DNA of 64,000 nt from Persicimonas caeni (GCF_006517175.1 NZ_CP041186.1:7936501-8000500); one strand, 5' to 3'; counted from the stretch's first letter, positions 53,252 to 63,410 are shown. Notes: generated from the sequence alone by a model not told the origin. A program made the numbers and translations.

Positions 53252-54258
53252 CCTTGCTCTTCCAATCGACGCTCGTACTCGAGCATACGCTTAAAACCGT
53301 CGAATCCGACGAACCTCACCTCCGGGCGAAGCTCCAGGCCAAACCTATGCCGAACTCGGCTGCGGGCCAGCGCCATCAACTCCAAAAAGTCGGCAGCGGT
53401 GGCCCCATTTTCATTGATGAAGAAGTTTGCGTGAAGCTCGCTGATCCGTGCGCCGCCGATGGCGTGTCCCTTCAGGCCTACTTCTTCGATGACCCGTCCA
53501 GCATAATCGCCTTTGGGGTTGGCGAACGTACTCCCGACACTGGCCAGCTTATACGGCTGGGTGCGGTTGCGCCGCGCCTTGTCTCGTCGGACTGCCTGCC
53601 GGGCCTCGTCGACATCACCGCGACGTATGCGAATGCGCCCGCCGAGCACCAACACGTCATCGGACACTTCCGAATGACGGTACGAGAGCCCTAACTTCGC
53701 GGGCTCCCAGGTGCTGCGTCGATATCCGCCGGCGCCGTCAGGCTCGAGCACGTCGACATCGAGCAAGACCTCGGAGAGCTCGGCCTCTTTGGTCCCGGCG
53801 TTCATCACCACGGCCCCGCCGAACGTGCCTGGAATCAGCGCCAAAAACTCGGCGCCGACCCAACCACCCTTGTGCAGGGCGCGAACGACGTGGGCGTTGA
53901 CCGCGCCAGCTCCAATTCGCATCACCGCCGTATCATCGTCGGCCTCAGCCGCGATTTCGAAGGCGGCGAGCTCGCCGGTCAGTCGGGCGACAATGCCCCG
54001 AATCCCTTCGTCCGGAAACAACGTGTTGCTTCCCAGGCCTGCGATGGTGAGTTCGAGCCCTTCAGCCTCTCCTGCCCGAGCGAGCTCGACGAGCTCTTCG
54101 GCAGTTTCGACCTCGGCCCAGACCGCCGCCGGTCCTCCGATGCGCAGCGAGCAATGCTTCGCCAGCGGCTCGTTGAATACGACCCGCGCACCGAATCGGC
54201 TCTCCGCAGCAAGCGCGAGCAGGCCTTCGCCTGGCTCGAAATTGACAGTGTCTGTCAT
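53245..54258 (-). CDS. murB: UDP-N-acetylenolpyruvoylglucosamine reductase
   Basis: 337 residues from ATG 54258; the longer frame to 54423 adds a Cys-rich low-quality stretch. FAD-binding motifs HCSLRIGGPAAVW, GLGSNTL, IPGTFGGAVVMNAG and catalytic Ser in VGSTFANP with AGRVIEE. Reduces the enolpyruvyl group to make UDP-MurNAc. It lies right after the missing murC slot. Confidence 0.96.
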   Translation of the reverse strand: MTDTVNFEPGEGLLALAAESRFGARVVFNEPLAKHCSLRIGGPAAVWAEVETAEELVELARAGEAEGLELTIAGLGSNTLFPDEGIRGIVARLTGELAAFEIAAEADDDTAVMRIGAGAVNAHVVRALHKGGWVGAEFLALIPGTFGGAVVMNAGTKEAELSEVLLDVDVLEPDGAGGYRRSTWEPAKLGLSYRHSEVSDDVLVLGGRIRIRRGDVDEARQAVRRDKARRNRTQPYKLASVGSTFANPKGDYAGRVIEEVGLKGHAIGGARISELHANFFINENGATAADFLELMALARSRVRHRFGLELRPEVRFVGFDGFKRMLEYERRLEEQGC

Positions 54259-54583
54259 TTGCTGCGACGTCCGCTGGATTCCCGATAAACAACGCTTCTG
54301 TTCCGGCATATGTCCTCTAAGACAGGTGTCAGCATACAACAAAGCTATATGCCTGCAAGCGCCACCGAGGCCCTCCAAACGAAACCTCAAGCACCGCAAT
54401 TTCAGGCATTTAACCGAACACACCTAAAGCTCCACTCGAACTCTCGTCCGTTTATTCATGTGGATTCTTGATATATTTTTTTGATCGTGAAGTGCCACGT
54501 CAAAAAGTAATCGGCGGGCCCAAACTTCTACTTAAAGGATGTGTCGACAGGGCTGGCGAATTCCAGCCCCCTGAAGTGGATGT
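54259..54583. other. AT-richer gap at the usual murC position, with hairpin
   Basis: 325 nt between murG and murB, more A/T-rich than the rest of the cluster. It holds a 7-bp stem (GGGCTGG / CCAGCCC, 54550-54569) soon after the murG stop, and on the minus strand a TTGACG (54503-54498) followed by an A/T run (54470-54490), which could be a weak promoter for murB-ddl-ftsQ. No remains of a murC coding sequence are seen. Confidence 0.55.
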
Positions 54584-55705
54584 TCAAGCGTCCATCATTG
54601 CCATGCAACGCTCGGCAACTTGCTCGGCAGCATGGGGCCGCCCGAGCTTGCGAGCTTGTTCGGCGATATTAGCCAACGAGATCGGATTGTGGATCAAGCC
54701 GCTGATCAGGCGGGTCGCCCGGCCCTGCCCGACATCGGCGTCGGCAATGGCGATACCCGCGCCCGATTCGGCGATCGCCTGGGCGTTTTTGGTCTGGTGG
54801 TCGTCCGCGGCGTGTGCGAAAGGCACATACAAGGCAGGGATGCCGAGGACGAGAACTTCGGCGATGGTCGAGGCGCCGGCGCGGCAGATCAACAGGTCGC
54901 ACCAATCGTAGGCAGCGGCCATGTCGTCGATGAATTCGACGACTTCGGCCTGTCCGGCGAACTCGTCGTAGCCACCGTCGACCTCGCTCAGTCGGCCCTT
55001 TCCACATTGATGGCGAACCACCACGCGCTCGGCGAGATCGCCCAGAGCACAGAGGTCGGCGGGCAGATGGCTGTTGAAGCTGGCGGCCCCGCCGCTTCCA
55101 CCGATGATCAGAATACGAAATTCGTCACGGTTGGTCGGCGGCTCGTACTCGAAGTCTTCGGCGAGTTCGAGCAGACTGGAGCGCACCGGGTTGCCAACGA
55201 CTTCGCAGTCGACGTCGGGGAAATGGCGCTCGCTGGCATCGAAGGTCAGGAATGCGCGGTCGACGACTTTGCCCAGCAGCCGGTTCGTCATGCCCGGCAC
55301 CGAGTTTTGCTCCATGAGCGCCGTGGGCACGCCGCGTACCGCCGCTAGCATCGTAAAGGGCCCGGCCGCATAACCACCGACGCTGACGACCAGCCCCGGG
55401 TTGAGTTTGGAGAAGACGCCCATCGATTGCATACCGCTGAACGGCAGCTTCGACAGGCCCTTCGCCCACCCCAGCGCCCCGCCCCCTTTGAGCATGGGCA
55501 CGTCGACCAACTCGAGGCGATAGCCGAGCTCGGGAATCACACGCGCCTCGATGCCGCGCTCCGTACCGACAAAGGCGATATCGACCGTGGGATCGAGCTT
55601 TTGAATCGCCTCGGCGACGGCGACCCCCGGAAACAGATGGCCTCCAGTGCCCCCTCCAGCGATGACTACACGGCGGTCACGTTTTTTACTTCCAAACAGC
55701 GGCAT
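54584..55705 (-). CDS. murG: Undecaprenyl-PP-MurNAc-pentapeptide GlcNAc transferase
   Basis: 373 residues. Glycine-rich loops GGGTGGHLFPGVAVAEAI and GGSGGAASFN, donor-binding CRAGASTIAEV and VPFAHAADDHQ. Makes lipid II on the inner leaflet. ATG overlaps the ftsW stop by 1 nt (TAATG). Confidence 0.97.
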   Translation of the reverse strand: MPLFGSKKRDRRVVIAGGGTGGHLFPGVAVAEAIQKLDPTVDIAFVGTERGIEARVIPELGYRLELVDVPMLKGGGALGWAKGLSKLPFSGMQSMGVFSKLNPGLVVSVGGYAAGPFTMLAAVRGVPTALMEQNSVPGMTNRLLGKVVDRAFLTFDASERHFPDVDCEVVGNPVRSSLLELAEDFEYEPPTNRDEFRILIIGGSGGAASFNSHLPADLCALGDLAERVVVRHQCGKGRLSEVDGGYDEFAGQAEVVEFIDDMAAAYDWCDLLICRAGASTIAEVLVLGIPALYVPFAHAADDHQTKNAQAIAESGAGIAIADADVGQGRATRLISGLIHNPISLANIAEQARKLGRPHAAEQVAERCMAMMDA

Positions 55706-56973
55706 TAGAGGTCCAGGTCGTTACGCAAGTCGTCTCGACGATCGAGAATCCGTCGCTTCTTTTTCTTCCAGCGCCGCTCGGCCTTCCTGGCTTCCCGCTC
55801 CTCGCGGTTGAGCTCCCAGTAATCGGGCTGGTTCTTCGAGATATTGAGCAGCACACCCACCGAGAAGAGCGCCACGATCATGGAGCTGCCGCCGAAGCTG
55901 ACGAACGGAAGCGTCAGCCCTTTGTTGGGGAGCAGTCCGGTGACGACGCACAGGTTGGCGACCGCCTGCATACCAATGAGGGCGGTCAGACCAAAGGCGA
56001 GATAGCGTCCGAATTCATCGTTCGCCTCGAAGGCGATTTTGGTGCCGCGCCACAAGAAGGTCATGAAGAGCCCGACGAGGAGCACCACGCCCAGCAAGCC
56101 GAGCTCTTCGGCCACGATCGTGCCGATGAAGTCGTTCCAAAGCTCGGGCACGTAGCCCAGCTTGCCGGTGCCGTTCCCGAGGCCCACGCCGGTCAACCCG
56201 CCCGAGCCAATGGAGATGAGCGACTCGCTGATTTGGTAGCCGATTCCGGTGCGGTAGCTGAACGGGTCCAGATAGGCTTGGACACGCTCCATGCGGTACT
56301 CGCGGGCGGTGATGGCAAAGTAAGCGAGCACGCCACCGGCGACGACAAAGCCGCTCAGATAGCGGATCTTGGCGCCGCTCACGAACAGCAAGATCCCCAT
56401 GATGGTCAACAGGATCACCGACGAACCGAAGTCGGGCTGCTGCATGAGCAGGCCGACAAACAGCCCCACCATGGCCACGTGCGGGACGAAAGCGACGCTG
56501 AATTTGTCCATCTTGTCGCCCTTTTTGCTCACGGAGTACGCCATGAACATCACCGTGGCGATCTTGGCGACCTCGGCAGGCTGGAAGCTCATCCCTCCGA
56601 TACTAAACCAACGCTGCGCGCCGTTTTGGACCGCGCCGATGCCCGGGATCAGGACCAGAATGAGCATGATGAAGGTCCCCCCGAGGATGGGATAGACCAG
56701 CCGCTGGTACCAGCGATAGTCGAGGCGAAGCGCCCCGAAGAGCACCACCACGCCGAGCACGATCTTTTGGAGCTGATTTTTGACCAAGTAGAGGTGGTCG
56801 CCAAACTTGTCGGCCGCCATCACGGCGCTGGCCGAGTACAGCATCACCACACCAAAGCCGACGAGCAAGAACACCGAGGCCAGAAGCCACATGTCCCAGC
56901 TCGAGTCGGACTCGGCGTCGGCCGTCTTGACCGGCCGCTGATTGGCAAGGGTAGAGAGAAGGTCGGTACTCAT
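55705..56973 (-). CDS. ftsW: SEDS glycosyltransferase FtsW
   Basis: 422 residues, ten TM helices. SEDS signature GVGLGNGTGKLGYVPE followed by NDFIGTIVAEELG, which carries the catalytic Asp region. C-terminal tail is strongly basic (WKKKKRRILDRRDD). It polymerises septal glycan with FtsI. murD, usually just before ftsW, is absent. Confidence 0.96.
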   Translation of the reverse strand: MSTDLLSTLANQRPVKTADAESDSSWDMWLLASVFLLVGFGVVMLYSASAVMAADKFGDHLYLVKNQLQKIVLGVVVLFGALRLDYRWYQRLVYPILGGTFIMLILVLIPGIGAVQNGAQRWFSIGGMSFQPAEVAKIATVMFMAYSVSKKGDKMDKFSVAFVPHVAMVGLFVGLLMQQPDFGSSVILLTIMGILLFVSGAKIRYLSGFVVAGGVLAYFAITAREYRMERVQAYLDPFSYRTGIGYQISESLISIGSGGLTGVGLGNGTGKLGYVPELWNDFIGTIVAEELGLLGVVLLVGLFMTFLWRGTKIAFEANDEFGRYLAFGLTALIGMQAVANLCVVTGLLPNKGLTLPFVSFGGSSMIVALFSVGVLLNISKNQPDYWELNREEREARKAERRWKKKKRRILDRRDDLRNDLDL

Positions 56974-57012
56974 CGTCGGCCCTCCGTGGCCTACGTCGTA
57001 CTACTTCCTCAC

Positions 57013-58152
57013 TCAGCGCAGTTTGAGCGAGGCTAATGCAATCAGACTCAACAATATCGCGATAATCCAAAAGCGCACGATAATCTTCGGCTCCGGCCAC
57101 CCCTTCATCTCGAAGTGGTGGTGGATCGGCGCCATGCGAAACACCCGCTTGCCGGTCAGCTTATAGCTGGTGGTCTGGGTGATGACGCTGATCGCCTCGA
57201 CCAAGAAGATACCGAAGATGATCGTCGACAACAGCTCGTGTTTGGTGACCACGGCCAGCGTGCCCAGCGCGCCGCCGAGCGACAAACTGCCCACATCACC
57301 CATGAAGACCTGTGCCGGAAACGCGTTGTACCACAAAAAGCCGACGCCCGCGCCAATGATCGAGGCGCAGAAGATGGCGAGTTCTTGGGCGCCCTCGACC
57401 TTGGGAATCATCAGGTATGCCGCCAGGTCGAATTTGCGAATTTCGGTGACGCCATCGACGACGACCTCGTAGCCGAGGACTGTGGCGGAGCTGTAGGCGA
57501 GGATCAAGAATGTCCCGGCCGCGACAATGACCGGCCCGATGGCGAGTCCGTCGAGGCCGTCGGTCAGGTTGACCGCGTTCGCCGTGCCGACGATGACGAG
57601 CAACGCAAAGGGCACGTACACCGCCAGCGGCAGCTGCAGCGAGAATTTCTCGGTACTCACGAACGGCAGATACAGCGTCGTCGAGTAGTCGAAGACCTCG
57701 AAGTTGAACATGATCATCATGGCGCCGGCAGCGACGCCGAATTCGATCAGAAGTCGCCACTTGCCCGACAATCCCGCCGAGGACTGACCGCTGAGTTTCA
57801 TGTAATCGTCGAAGAACCCCACCACCCCGAAGAGCACGGTGATACCGAGCACCACGCCGACATAGGGGTTTTTGAGGTCGGCCCACATCAGCGTCGAAAA
57901 GACGACGGCAAACAAAATGAGCACCCCGCCCATCGTGGGCGTGCCCGCTTTGCTGAAGTGGCTCTCCGGCCCGTCCTCGCGGATCACTTGGCCGATCTGG
58001 CGCATCTGCAACTTGCGGATGAACCAGGGGTACAAAAACATGCTCAAGAGCAGCGACGTCATCATCGCCGCCACGGTCCGGAAGCTGACGTAGCGAAATA
58101 CGTTCAGCGGTCCGAACTCATCTTTGAGCCAGAAGAACAGTTCAAAAAGCAT
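57013..58152 (-). CDS. mraY: Phospho-MurNAc-pentapeptide translocase
   Basis: 379 residues from ATG 58152, ten TM helices. Catalytic motifs FFDDYMKL, NLTDGLDGLA and APIHHHFEMKG are intact. Makes lipid I. The gap to ftsW is 39 nt with no murD. Confidence 0.97.
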   Translation of the reverse strand: MLFELFFWLKDEFGPLNVFRYVSFRTVAAMMTSLLLSMFLYPWFIRKLQMRQIGQVIREDGPESHFSKAGTPTMGGVLILFAVVFSTLMWADLKNPYVGVVLGITVLFGVVGFFDDYMKLSGQSSAGLSGKWRLLIEFGVAAGAMMIMFNFEVFDYSTTLYLPFVSTEKFSLQLPLAVYVPFALLVIVGTANAVNLTDGLDGLAIGPVIVAAGTFLILAYSSATVLGYEVVVDGVTEIRKFDLAAYLMIPKVEGAQELAIFCASIIGAGVGFLWYNAFPAQVFMGDVGSLSLGGALGTLAVVTKHELLSTIIFGIFLVEAISVITQTTSYKLTGKRVFRMAPIHHHFEMKGWPEPKIIVRFWIIAILLSLIALASLKLR

Positions 58153-58227
58153 GATCTCGTCCTGCCAGTCGACTAAAACGGGGCCAGAAACCGCCAAAAC
58201 CCGAATCTTTTTCGGGCTTTGGACAAG

Positions 58228-59697
58228 TCAGGTTTGTTCGACGGGTCGTTTTTCGCCTTTTGCTTCGATCAGGTCAACCACTCTTTCGAGTCTTGCGCCT
58301 CGGCTCGCCTTCAAGAAGACGAACGCTGGCCCCTTGGACGCCAGCCAGCGGGCGGCGTGAGCGACCTCGGCAAATCCTTTGGCCTCGAGAGGTCCGGCAG
58401 CATTGGCGCGGGCAGCCTCGGCCATTTTGTCGGCGAACTCGCCGACGGCGATAAACGCATCGAGGCGCTTGTGCCCGGCGATCGCCGCGGCCACCTCGAG
58501 GTGCCACTCCTCGGCGTCGGCGCCCAACTCGAGCATCTCGCCGATGATCGCCACGCGCGGCCGTTCGTCGGGGTCGTTCGTCCCCATGAAGGCATCAAAA
58601 GAGGCTTTCATGCTCGACGGATTGGCGTTGTAGGCATCGTCGACAAAACACTTCTCGTCCACCTCGACCACCCGCCAACGGCCCTGCGGCAGCGCCAACT
58701 CGGCGAGTTGGGCGTTGCACATATCTTCGCGCAGGCTCAGTCCGCGGGCCAGAAGCGTCGCGATCGATGTGCCGACGTTGAGCGCGTGGTGCTCGCCGGG
58801 AATCGGCAAACAAATGGTCCACTCGTCGTCGCCGAAGCTGACCGAAACTCGAAGCGCCTCTCGCCCTGCCTCGTCCGGCTCGAGCAGTCTCACGGTCAGA
58901 TCGGCCTCTTCTTCGAAGCCGACGGTGATGACGCGGCCGGGGAAATCGGCACCAATGAGGTTATCGACCTCGGTATACGGCACGATGGCCGTCGTCTCTT
59001 CGTCAGCCCCCTCGAAAATCTCGGACTTGCCGCGCCGAATGCCGTCGACCGAGCCGAACCCCTCGATATGGGCCACGCCGATCGAGGTGATAATCCGCTC
59101 GGTGCCCGGAGCGAGCGCCACCAGGTGAGAAATCTCGTCGGGACCGTTCGCTCCCATCTCGAGGACCAAATGGTCGCAATCGGCCGGAATGTCGCACAAG
59201 ACGAGCGGCACGCCGATGTGGTTGTTCAGGTTGCCGGGGGTGGCGAAGACCGCGCCGCGCACGCCCCAGAGCAAGGCGAGCATCTCTTTGACGGTGGTCT
59301 TGCCGTTCGAACCGGTCACGTCGATGGTGTGCAACCCGGCCTCGCTCGCCTCCTGCCACACTGCCGTTCCAAGCGCCGTCAGCCCGTCGAGGGTATCGTC
59401 GACGATTACCAGCGGGAGGTCGGTGTCGAGGCCTTCGGTGCGATCGACCATCGCGGCGACCGCCCCGGCCTCCTCTGCCCGAGCCAAGAAGTCATGAGCG
59501 TCGAAGTTCTCGCCGCGAAGGGCCACGAACAGTTCGCCGCCTTTGAGGGAACGAGTATCCGAGGAGACTCGGCTAGGCCGGATATTCGCGGCGTCGGCGC
59601 CCTGCAGGTGCCCGCCAACCGCATCGGCAATCTTGGCGAGTGTCCAGCTGGCGATACGCCGCGGCTCTAGGGAGTTGTCGGGTAGGATTCCTGCCAT
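58228..59697 (-). CDS. murF: UDP-MurNAc-tripeptide D-Ala-D-Ala ligase
   Basis: 489 residues. P-loop VTGSNGKTTVKEML, NTPGNLNNH-type loop, and EMGANGPDEI. Adds D-Ala-D-Ala to the stem. Start overlaps the murE stop (TGATG). Confidence 0.96.
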   Translation of the reverse strand: MAGILPDNSLEPRRIASWTLAKIADAVGGHLQGADAANIRPSRVSSDTRSLKGGELFVALRGENFDAHDFLARAEEAGAVAAMVDRTEGLDTDLPLVIVDDTLDGLTALGTAVWQEASEAGLHTIDVTGSNGKTTVKEMLALLWGVRGAVFATPGNLNNHIGVPLVLCDIPADCDHLVLEMGANGPDEISHLVALAPGTERIITSIGVAHIEGFGSVDGIRRGKSEIFEGADEETTAIVPYTEVDNLIGADFPGRVITVGFEEEADLTVRLLEPDEAGREALRVSVSFGDDEWTICLPIPGEHHALNVGTSIATLLARGLSLREDMCNAQLAELALPQGRWRVVEVDEKCFVDDAYNANPSSMKASFDAFMGTNDPDERPRVAIIGEMLELGADAEEWHLEVAAAIAGHKRLDAFIAVGEFADKMAEAARANAAGPLEAKGFAEVAHAARWLASKGPAFVFLKASRGARLERVVDLIEAKGEKRPVEQT

Positions 59698-61235
59698 CAG
59701 ACTCTTTCCTTGGAGGTGTTCACGGAGGAGCGGACGTGCTCGACGTCATCGAACGCCACCCGCTCCCGTCCAATCTCTTGGTACGTCTCGTGGCCTTTGC
59801 CCGCGATCAGCACCACGTCGTCGCGGCCGGTGGCCGGCAGAATTCTGCGAATCGCCTCGGCGCGGTCGGGCTCGACCCAGACCCCAGTCGTTGCTCGGGC
59901 GAGGTCGCCAAGCTCGATCCTGGGGGCGTCGCCCACCCCTTCGAGGATCTGCGAAATGATCGTCTCGGGCTCTTCGGTACGCGGGTTGTCGGAGGTCACG
60001 ACCACCAGGTCGGCGCCATCGACGGCATTTCGGCCCATGGGCGCACGCTTGTCGCGGTCACGATCGCCGCCGCAGCCAAAGACGACCATCAGCCGCCCGC
60101 GGCAAAGGGGTCGCAGAGTTGCCAAGGCACGCTCGAGGGCGTCGGGAGTGTGCGCATAGTCGACAAAGACCGTCGGTTGCCCGTCGTGCTCGACGCGCTG
60201 CATACGGCCGGGCACATGGCCGAGCGCCCCGAAGCCGGCTGTAATCTCGTCGGGAGTCAAGCCCACAGTACGCGCTGCAACCGCGGCGGCCAGCGCATTC
60301 GATACGTTGAAATCACCCAGCAGCGGGATTTCTACCGCAAACTGCTCGTGGGGCCCGCAGATTAAAAAACGCGAACCTTCCAAGCGCTGCTCGACCTCCC
60401 GAGCCTGCCAATCGACGCCATCCGAAAGTCCAAAGGTGACTGTCTGCACGCCCTGCTCACGCGACCTGTCGGCGAACCATTTCCCGTGCTCGTCGTCCAT
60501 ATTGACGATGGCCGTCGGGCTCTTGCCCGAGCGCGCGGAAGCCGGAAGAAGTTCGTCGAATAGGCGGACTTTCGCTCGCCGGTAGGCGTCCATGTCGCCG
60601 TGAAAGTCGAGGTGGTCTTGGGTCAGATTCGTAAAGATCGCGGCGTCGAAGCGCGTCCCGCGAAGCCGATGCGTCGACAGGCCGTGGCTCGACACCTCCA
60701 TGGCCACGTGGGTGACGCGGGCCTCGCGCATGCGCGCCAGGAGCTTCTGGACGACCAAGCTTTCGGGAGTGGTGTTGACCGCCGGCTCCTCGTGCTCGCC
60801 CCATCGGTAGCCGATCGTGCCGATGAGCCCACTCCTTCGGCCGGCCGCCAAGAAGAGCGACTCGAGCATCCAGGTTGTGGTGGTCTTGCCGTTGGTCCCG
60901 GTGACACCCACGAGGCTCAACGCCGAGGAGGGGTGTTCGTAGAAGGCCGCGCCGACCGCACCGAGTGTGGCCCGGGTGTTGTTGGAGGTGAGCACGGGGC
61001 AGTCGACCTCGAACGGAAGCCGGTCGCGGTCGACGAGGACCCCGGCGGCGCCGGCATCAGCTGCTGCCTCGACAAAACGATGACCGTCGACGTTCGCGCC
61101 GCGAAGCGCCACAAAGAGCGTGCCCGGCCCGACCTCGCGCGAGTCGAATGCCACGTCGCACACGTCGACGTCGTCGGCTCGCCCGCTCGCGAGCTCGATC
61201 TCGTCGATCTGTTCGAGAAGTGAGGAGAGTTTCAT
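59697..61235 (-). CDS. murE: UDP-MurNAc-dipeptide:meso-diaminopimelate ligase
   Basis: 512 residues from ATG 61235. P-loop VTGTNGKTTTTW, MEVSSHGL and the substrate motif SDNPRTEEP: the DNPR box is diagnostic for meso-DAP, so the stem peptide carries DAP. The 102-nt gap to ftsI carries three ATTGCAC copies. Confidence 0.97.
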   Translation of the reverse strand: MKLSSLLEQIDEIELASGRADDVDVCDVAFDSREVGPGTLFVALRGANVDGHRFVEAAADAGAAGVLVDRDRLPFEVDCPVLTSNNTRATLGAVGAAFYEHPSSALSLVGVTGTNGKTTTTWMLESLFLAAGRRSGLIGTIGYRWGEHEEPAVNTTPESLVVQKLLARMREARVTHVAMEVSSHGLSTHRLRGTRFDAAIFTNLTQDHLDFHGDMDAYRRAKVRLFDELLPASARSGKSPTAIVNMDDEHGKWFADRSREQGVQTVTFGLSDGVDWQAREVEQRLEGSRFLICGPHEQFAVEIPLLGDFNVSNALAAAVAARTVGLTPDEITAGFGALGHVPGRMQRVEHDGQPTVFVDYAHTPDALERALATLRPLCRGRLMVVFGCGGDRDRDKRAPMGRNAVDGADLVVVTSDNPRTEEPETIISQILEGVGDAPRIELGDLARATTGVWVEPDRAEAIRRILPATGRDDVVLIAGKGHETYQEIGRERVAFDDVEHVRSSVNTSKERV

Positions 61236-61301
61236 CGAGTGCCCTAGCATGCGGCCGTGCGTTGACGTTCGCGTTTTACAACGGCGAACAAATCCGGATT
61301 T

Positions 61302-61337
61302 ATTGCACCTCCTGCGCCAATTGCACAGGAATTGCAC
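61302..61337. repeat. Three ATTGCAC copies before murE
   Basis: ATTGCAC at 61302-61308, 61320-61326 and 61331-61337, in the same orientation, between the ftsI stop and murE. May be a regulatory binding array. Confidence 0.5.
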
Positions 61338-63410
61338 TTACTTGACCGAGCCGGCCGCCGGTTCGTCGGAGAAGAGCGCGCCGCGGGTGGCGGGCGACAG
61401 AACCAGCGTCAGCCGCGTCTGTTCACCGATGGGTTGGCCCGGGGCGGGCTCTTGGGAGACCACCCTGCCCCACCCGTCGATCTGGGGCAACACGCCGATG
61501 CGGCGAGCCTTGGCCAACGCCTGACGCAGGGTCAATCCGCGAAGGTCGGGAAGCGTGCCGTCCTGGGCGGCTTGGTCCGCATCGGGCGACTCGACGCGCA
61601 CCGTCGGCAGCGTCACCACGTCTTCGGGCACAGTCGACTCGACGCTCTTGGCGCTTTCAGCAACCGCCTGGGCGTCTTCATCGTCGAAGTGAAAGCGCTC
61701 TTCTTCGGGCAGCGGCATCACGCCGCGCACCGACAGCGCCTCCTTCATGATCTTCTTGAAGGCCGGCGCGGCGACCACACCGCCGTAGTGGGTGTCTTGG
61801 GGTTCGTCGATCATGACGATCACGGCGACCTCGGGCTTTTCGGCCGGCGCGAAGCCCACAAAGCTACCCACCCACATGTCGGGGTCGTAGCGGCGCGTCT
61901 CCGGATTGACCTTTTGGGCGGTGCCCGTCTTACCAGCCACGGTGAAGTGCTCCATCGCGGCGTTGGTGCCCGTGCCGTCTTCGAGGGTGACCAAGCTCAT
62001 CGCCCAAGCCGTCTTGCGGGCGGACTCGGGCGAGATGACACGCCGAACAAGCGTCGGGCGGGTCTGCTCGACCACCTCACCGTCTTTGTCACGGACTTCC
62101 TTGATGATGCGCGGCTTCATGAGCATACCGCCGTTCGCCAACGCGGCGATGCCCGTGGCCGTCTGGAGCGGCGTGGCTGTCAGCCCCTGCCCGAAGGCGA
62201 TATTGGCAAAACTAACCTCTGCCCAACGATCCGGCGGCCAGATCAGGCCGGGCTGTTCGCCACGTAACCCGACGCCGGTGCGGCTGCCAAAACCGAAGTC
62301 ACGAAGGGTCTGGTACAGCCCCTTTTTGCCCAGCGTCTGAGCAATTTTGTAGACGCCGATATTGCTCGAGACTTGGATGATCTCGGCCGCCGAGAGCATG
62401 TCGTGAGCGTGGCTATCGCGGATGGTGTAGCGACCGATCTTGATACGGCCCTTCTCGGTGTCGAACTGGGTGTTCAGGTTGACCGTGCCTTTCTCGAGGG
62501 CGGCCGCCAACACGAACGGCTTGAAGGTCGAGCCCGGCTCGAAAGTGTCGGTGATGTTGCGCATCCGCCAATCTTTGGACGAGAAGTCCCCGAAGCGATT
62601 GGGGTCGAAGTTCGGAGTATTGGCCAGGGCGAGCACCTCGCCGGTGTTCACGTCGATGGCGACGGCGTAGCCGCCTTTGGCGTCATGCTTTTCGACCTGC
62701 TCGGTGACAGCCTGCTCGGCCACGCGCTGGATGCGCTCGTCGATGGTCAAGACGACACTGTCGCCCTCGAATTTGCGAAATTGCGGGAGGTCGCGCGTCA
62801 AGAGCGTGCGACCGCGCGCGTCGCGCATGCCGGCGATACTAAATTCGCCGCCGGCCAGCGTCTCGTCGAGGGTACGCTCGAGTCCTTCGAGACCGTTTCC
62901 GTCGATGCCGACAAAGCCGAGAAGCTGCCCGGCGCGCTCTTGTAGCGGATAGTAGCGCTTGCTGCCGGTGGTGATGCCGATGCCGTCGATGTCGAGCTTT
63001 TTGATGGCCTTGGCCGAGCTCGGCTTGGCTTGCCGGTCGAGCCACACAAAGGGGCTGTCCGACTCGAGCTTTTTGACGAGCGTCTTGAAGCTGACGTCCA
63101 TGTGCGGCATGAGCCGCCGGGCGGCGAGCCGCGGGTTTTCGATCTGTTTGGGGCGGGCGAAGATGCTGGGAACCTCGATGGTCACCGCCAGTTCGACGCC
63201 GCGACGATCGAGGATGCTTCCCCGCTTGGCTTTGACTTTGATCTTGCGAGCGGTCTGGTCGACCGACATCTCCTGCAGGTCAGCCGCTTGCACGGTCTGG
63301 AGGTAGTAGACGCGGCCGATGACGGCAGCCAACCCACACACCAGCAGTGTGATCACGAACGCCATGCGCACGCGCACCCACTTCTGCCGGTTTTTCGACT
63401 CGCTGCTCAT
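61338..63410 (-). CDS. ftsI: Septal transpeptidase FtsI (PBP3) with C-terminal PASTA domain
   Basis: 690 residues. One TM helix (about 17-37), pedestal domain, transpeptidase with SxxK motif GSTFKPF, SSN, and KTGT. An acidic linker then leads to a PASTA domain (about 622-680, LPDLRGLTLRQALAKARRIG). It crosslinks septal peptidoglycan with FtsW. PASTA domains bind peptidoglycan or lipid II. Confidence 0.97.
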   Translation of the reverse strand: MSSESKNRQKWVRVRMAFVITLLVCGLAAVIGRVYYLQTVQAADLQEMSVDQTARKIKVKAKRGSILDRRGVELAVTIEVPSIFARPKQIENPRLAARRLMPHMDVSFKTLVKKLESDSPFVWLDRQAKPSSAKAIKKLDIDGIGITTGSKRYYPLQERAGQLLGFVGIDGNGLEGLERTLDETLAGGEFSIAGMRDARGRTLLTRDLPQFRKFEGDSVVLTIDERIQRVAEQAVTEQVEKHDAKGGYAVAIDVNTGEVLALANTPNFDPNRFGDFSSKDWRMRNITDTFEPGSTFKPFVLAAALEKGTVNLNTQFDTEKGRIKIGRYTIRDSHAHDMLSAAEIIQVSSNIGVYKIAQTLGKKGLYQTLRDFGFGSRTGVGLRGEQPGLIWPPDRWAEVSFANIAFGQGLTATPLQTATGIAALANGGMLMKPRIIKEVRDKDGEVVEQTRPTLVRRVISPESARKTAWAMSLVTLEDGTGTNAAMEHFTVAGKTGTAQKVNPETRRYDPDMWVGSFVGFAPAEKPEVAVIVMIDEPQDTHYGGVVAAPAFKKIMKEALSVRGVMPLPEEERFHFDDEDAQAVAESAKSVESTVPEDVVTLPTVRVESPDADQAAQDGTLPDLRGLTLRQALAKARRIGVLPQIDGWGRVVSQEPAPGQPIGEQTRLTLVLSPATRGALFSDEPAAGSVK

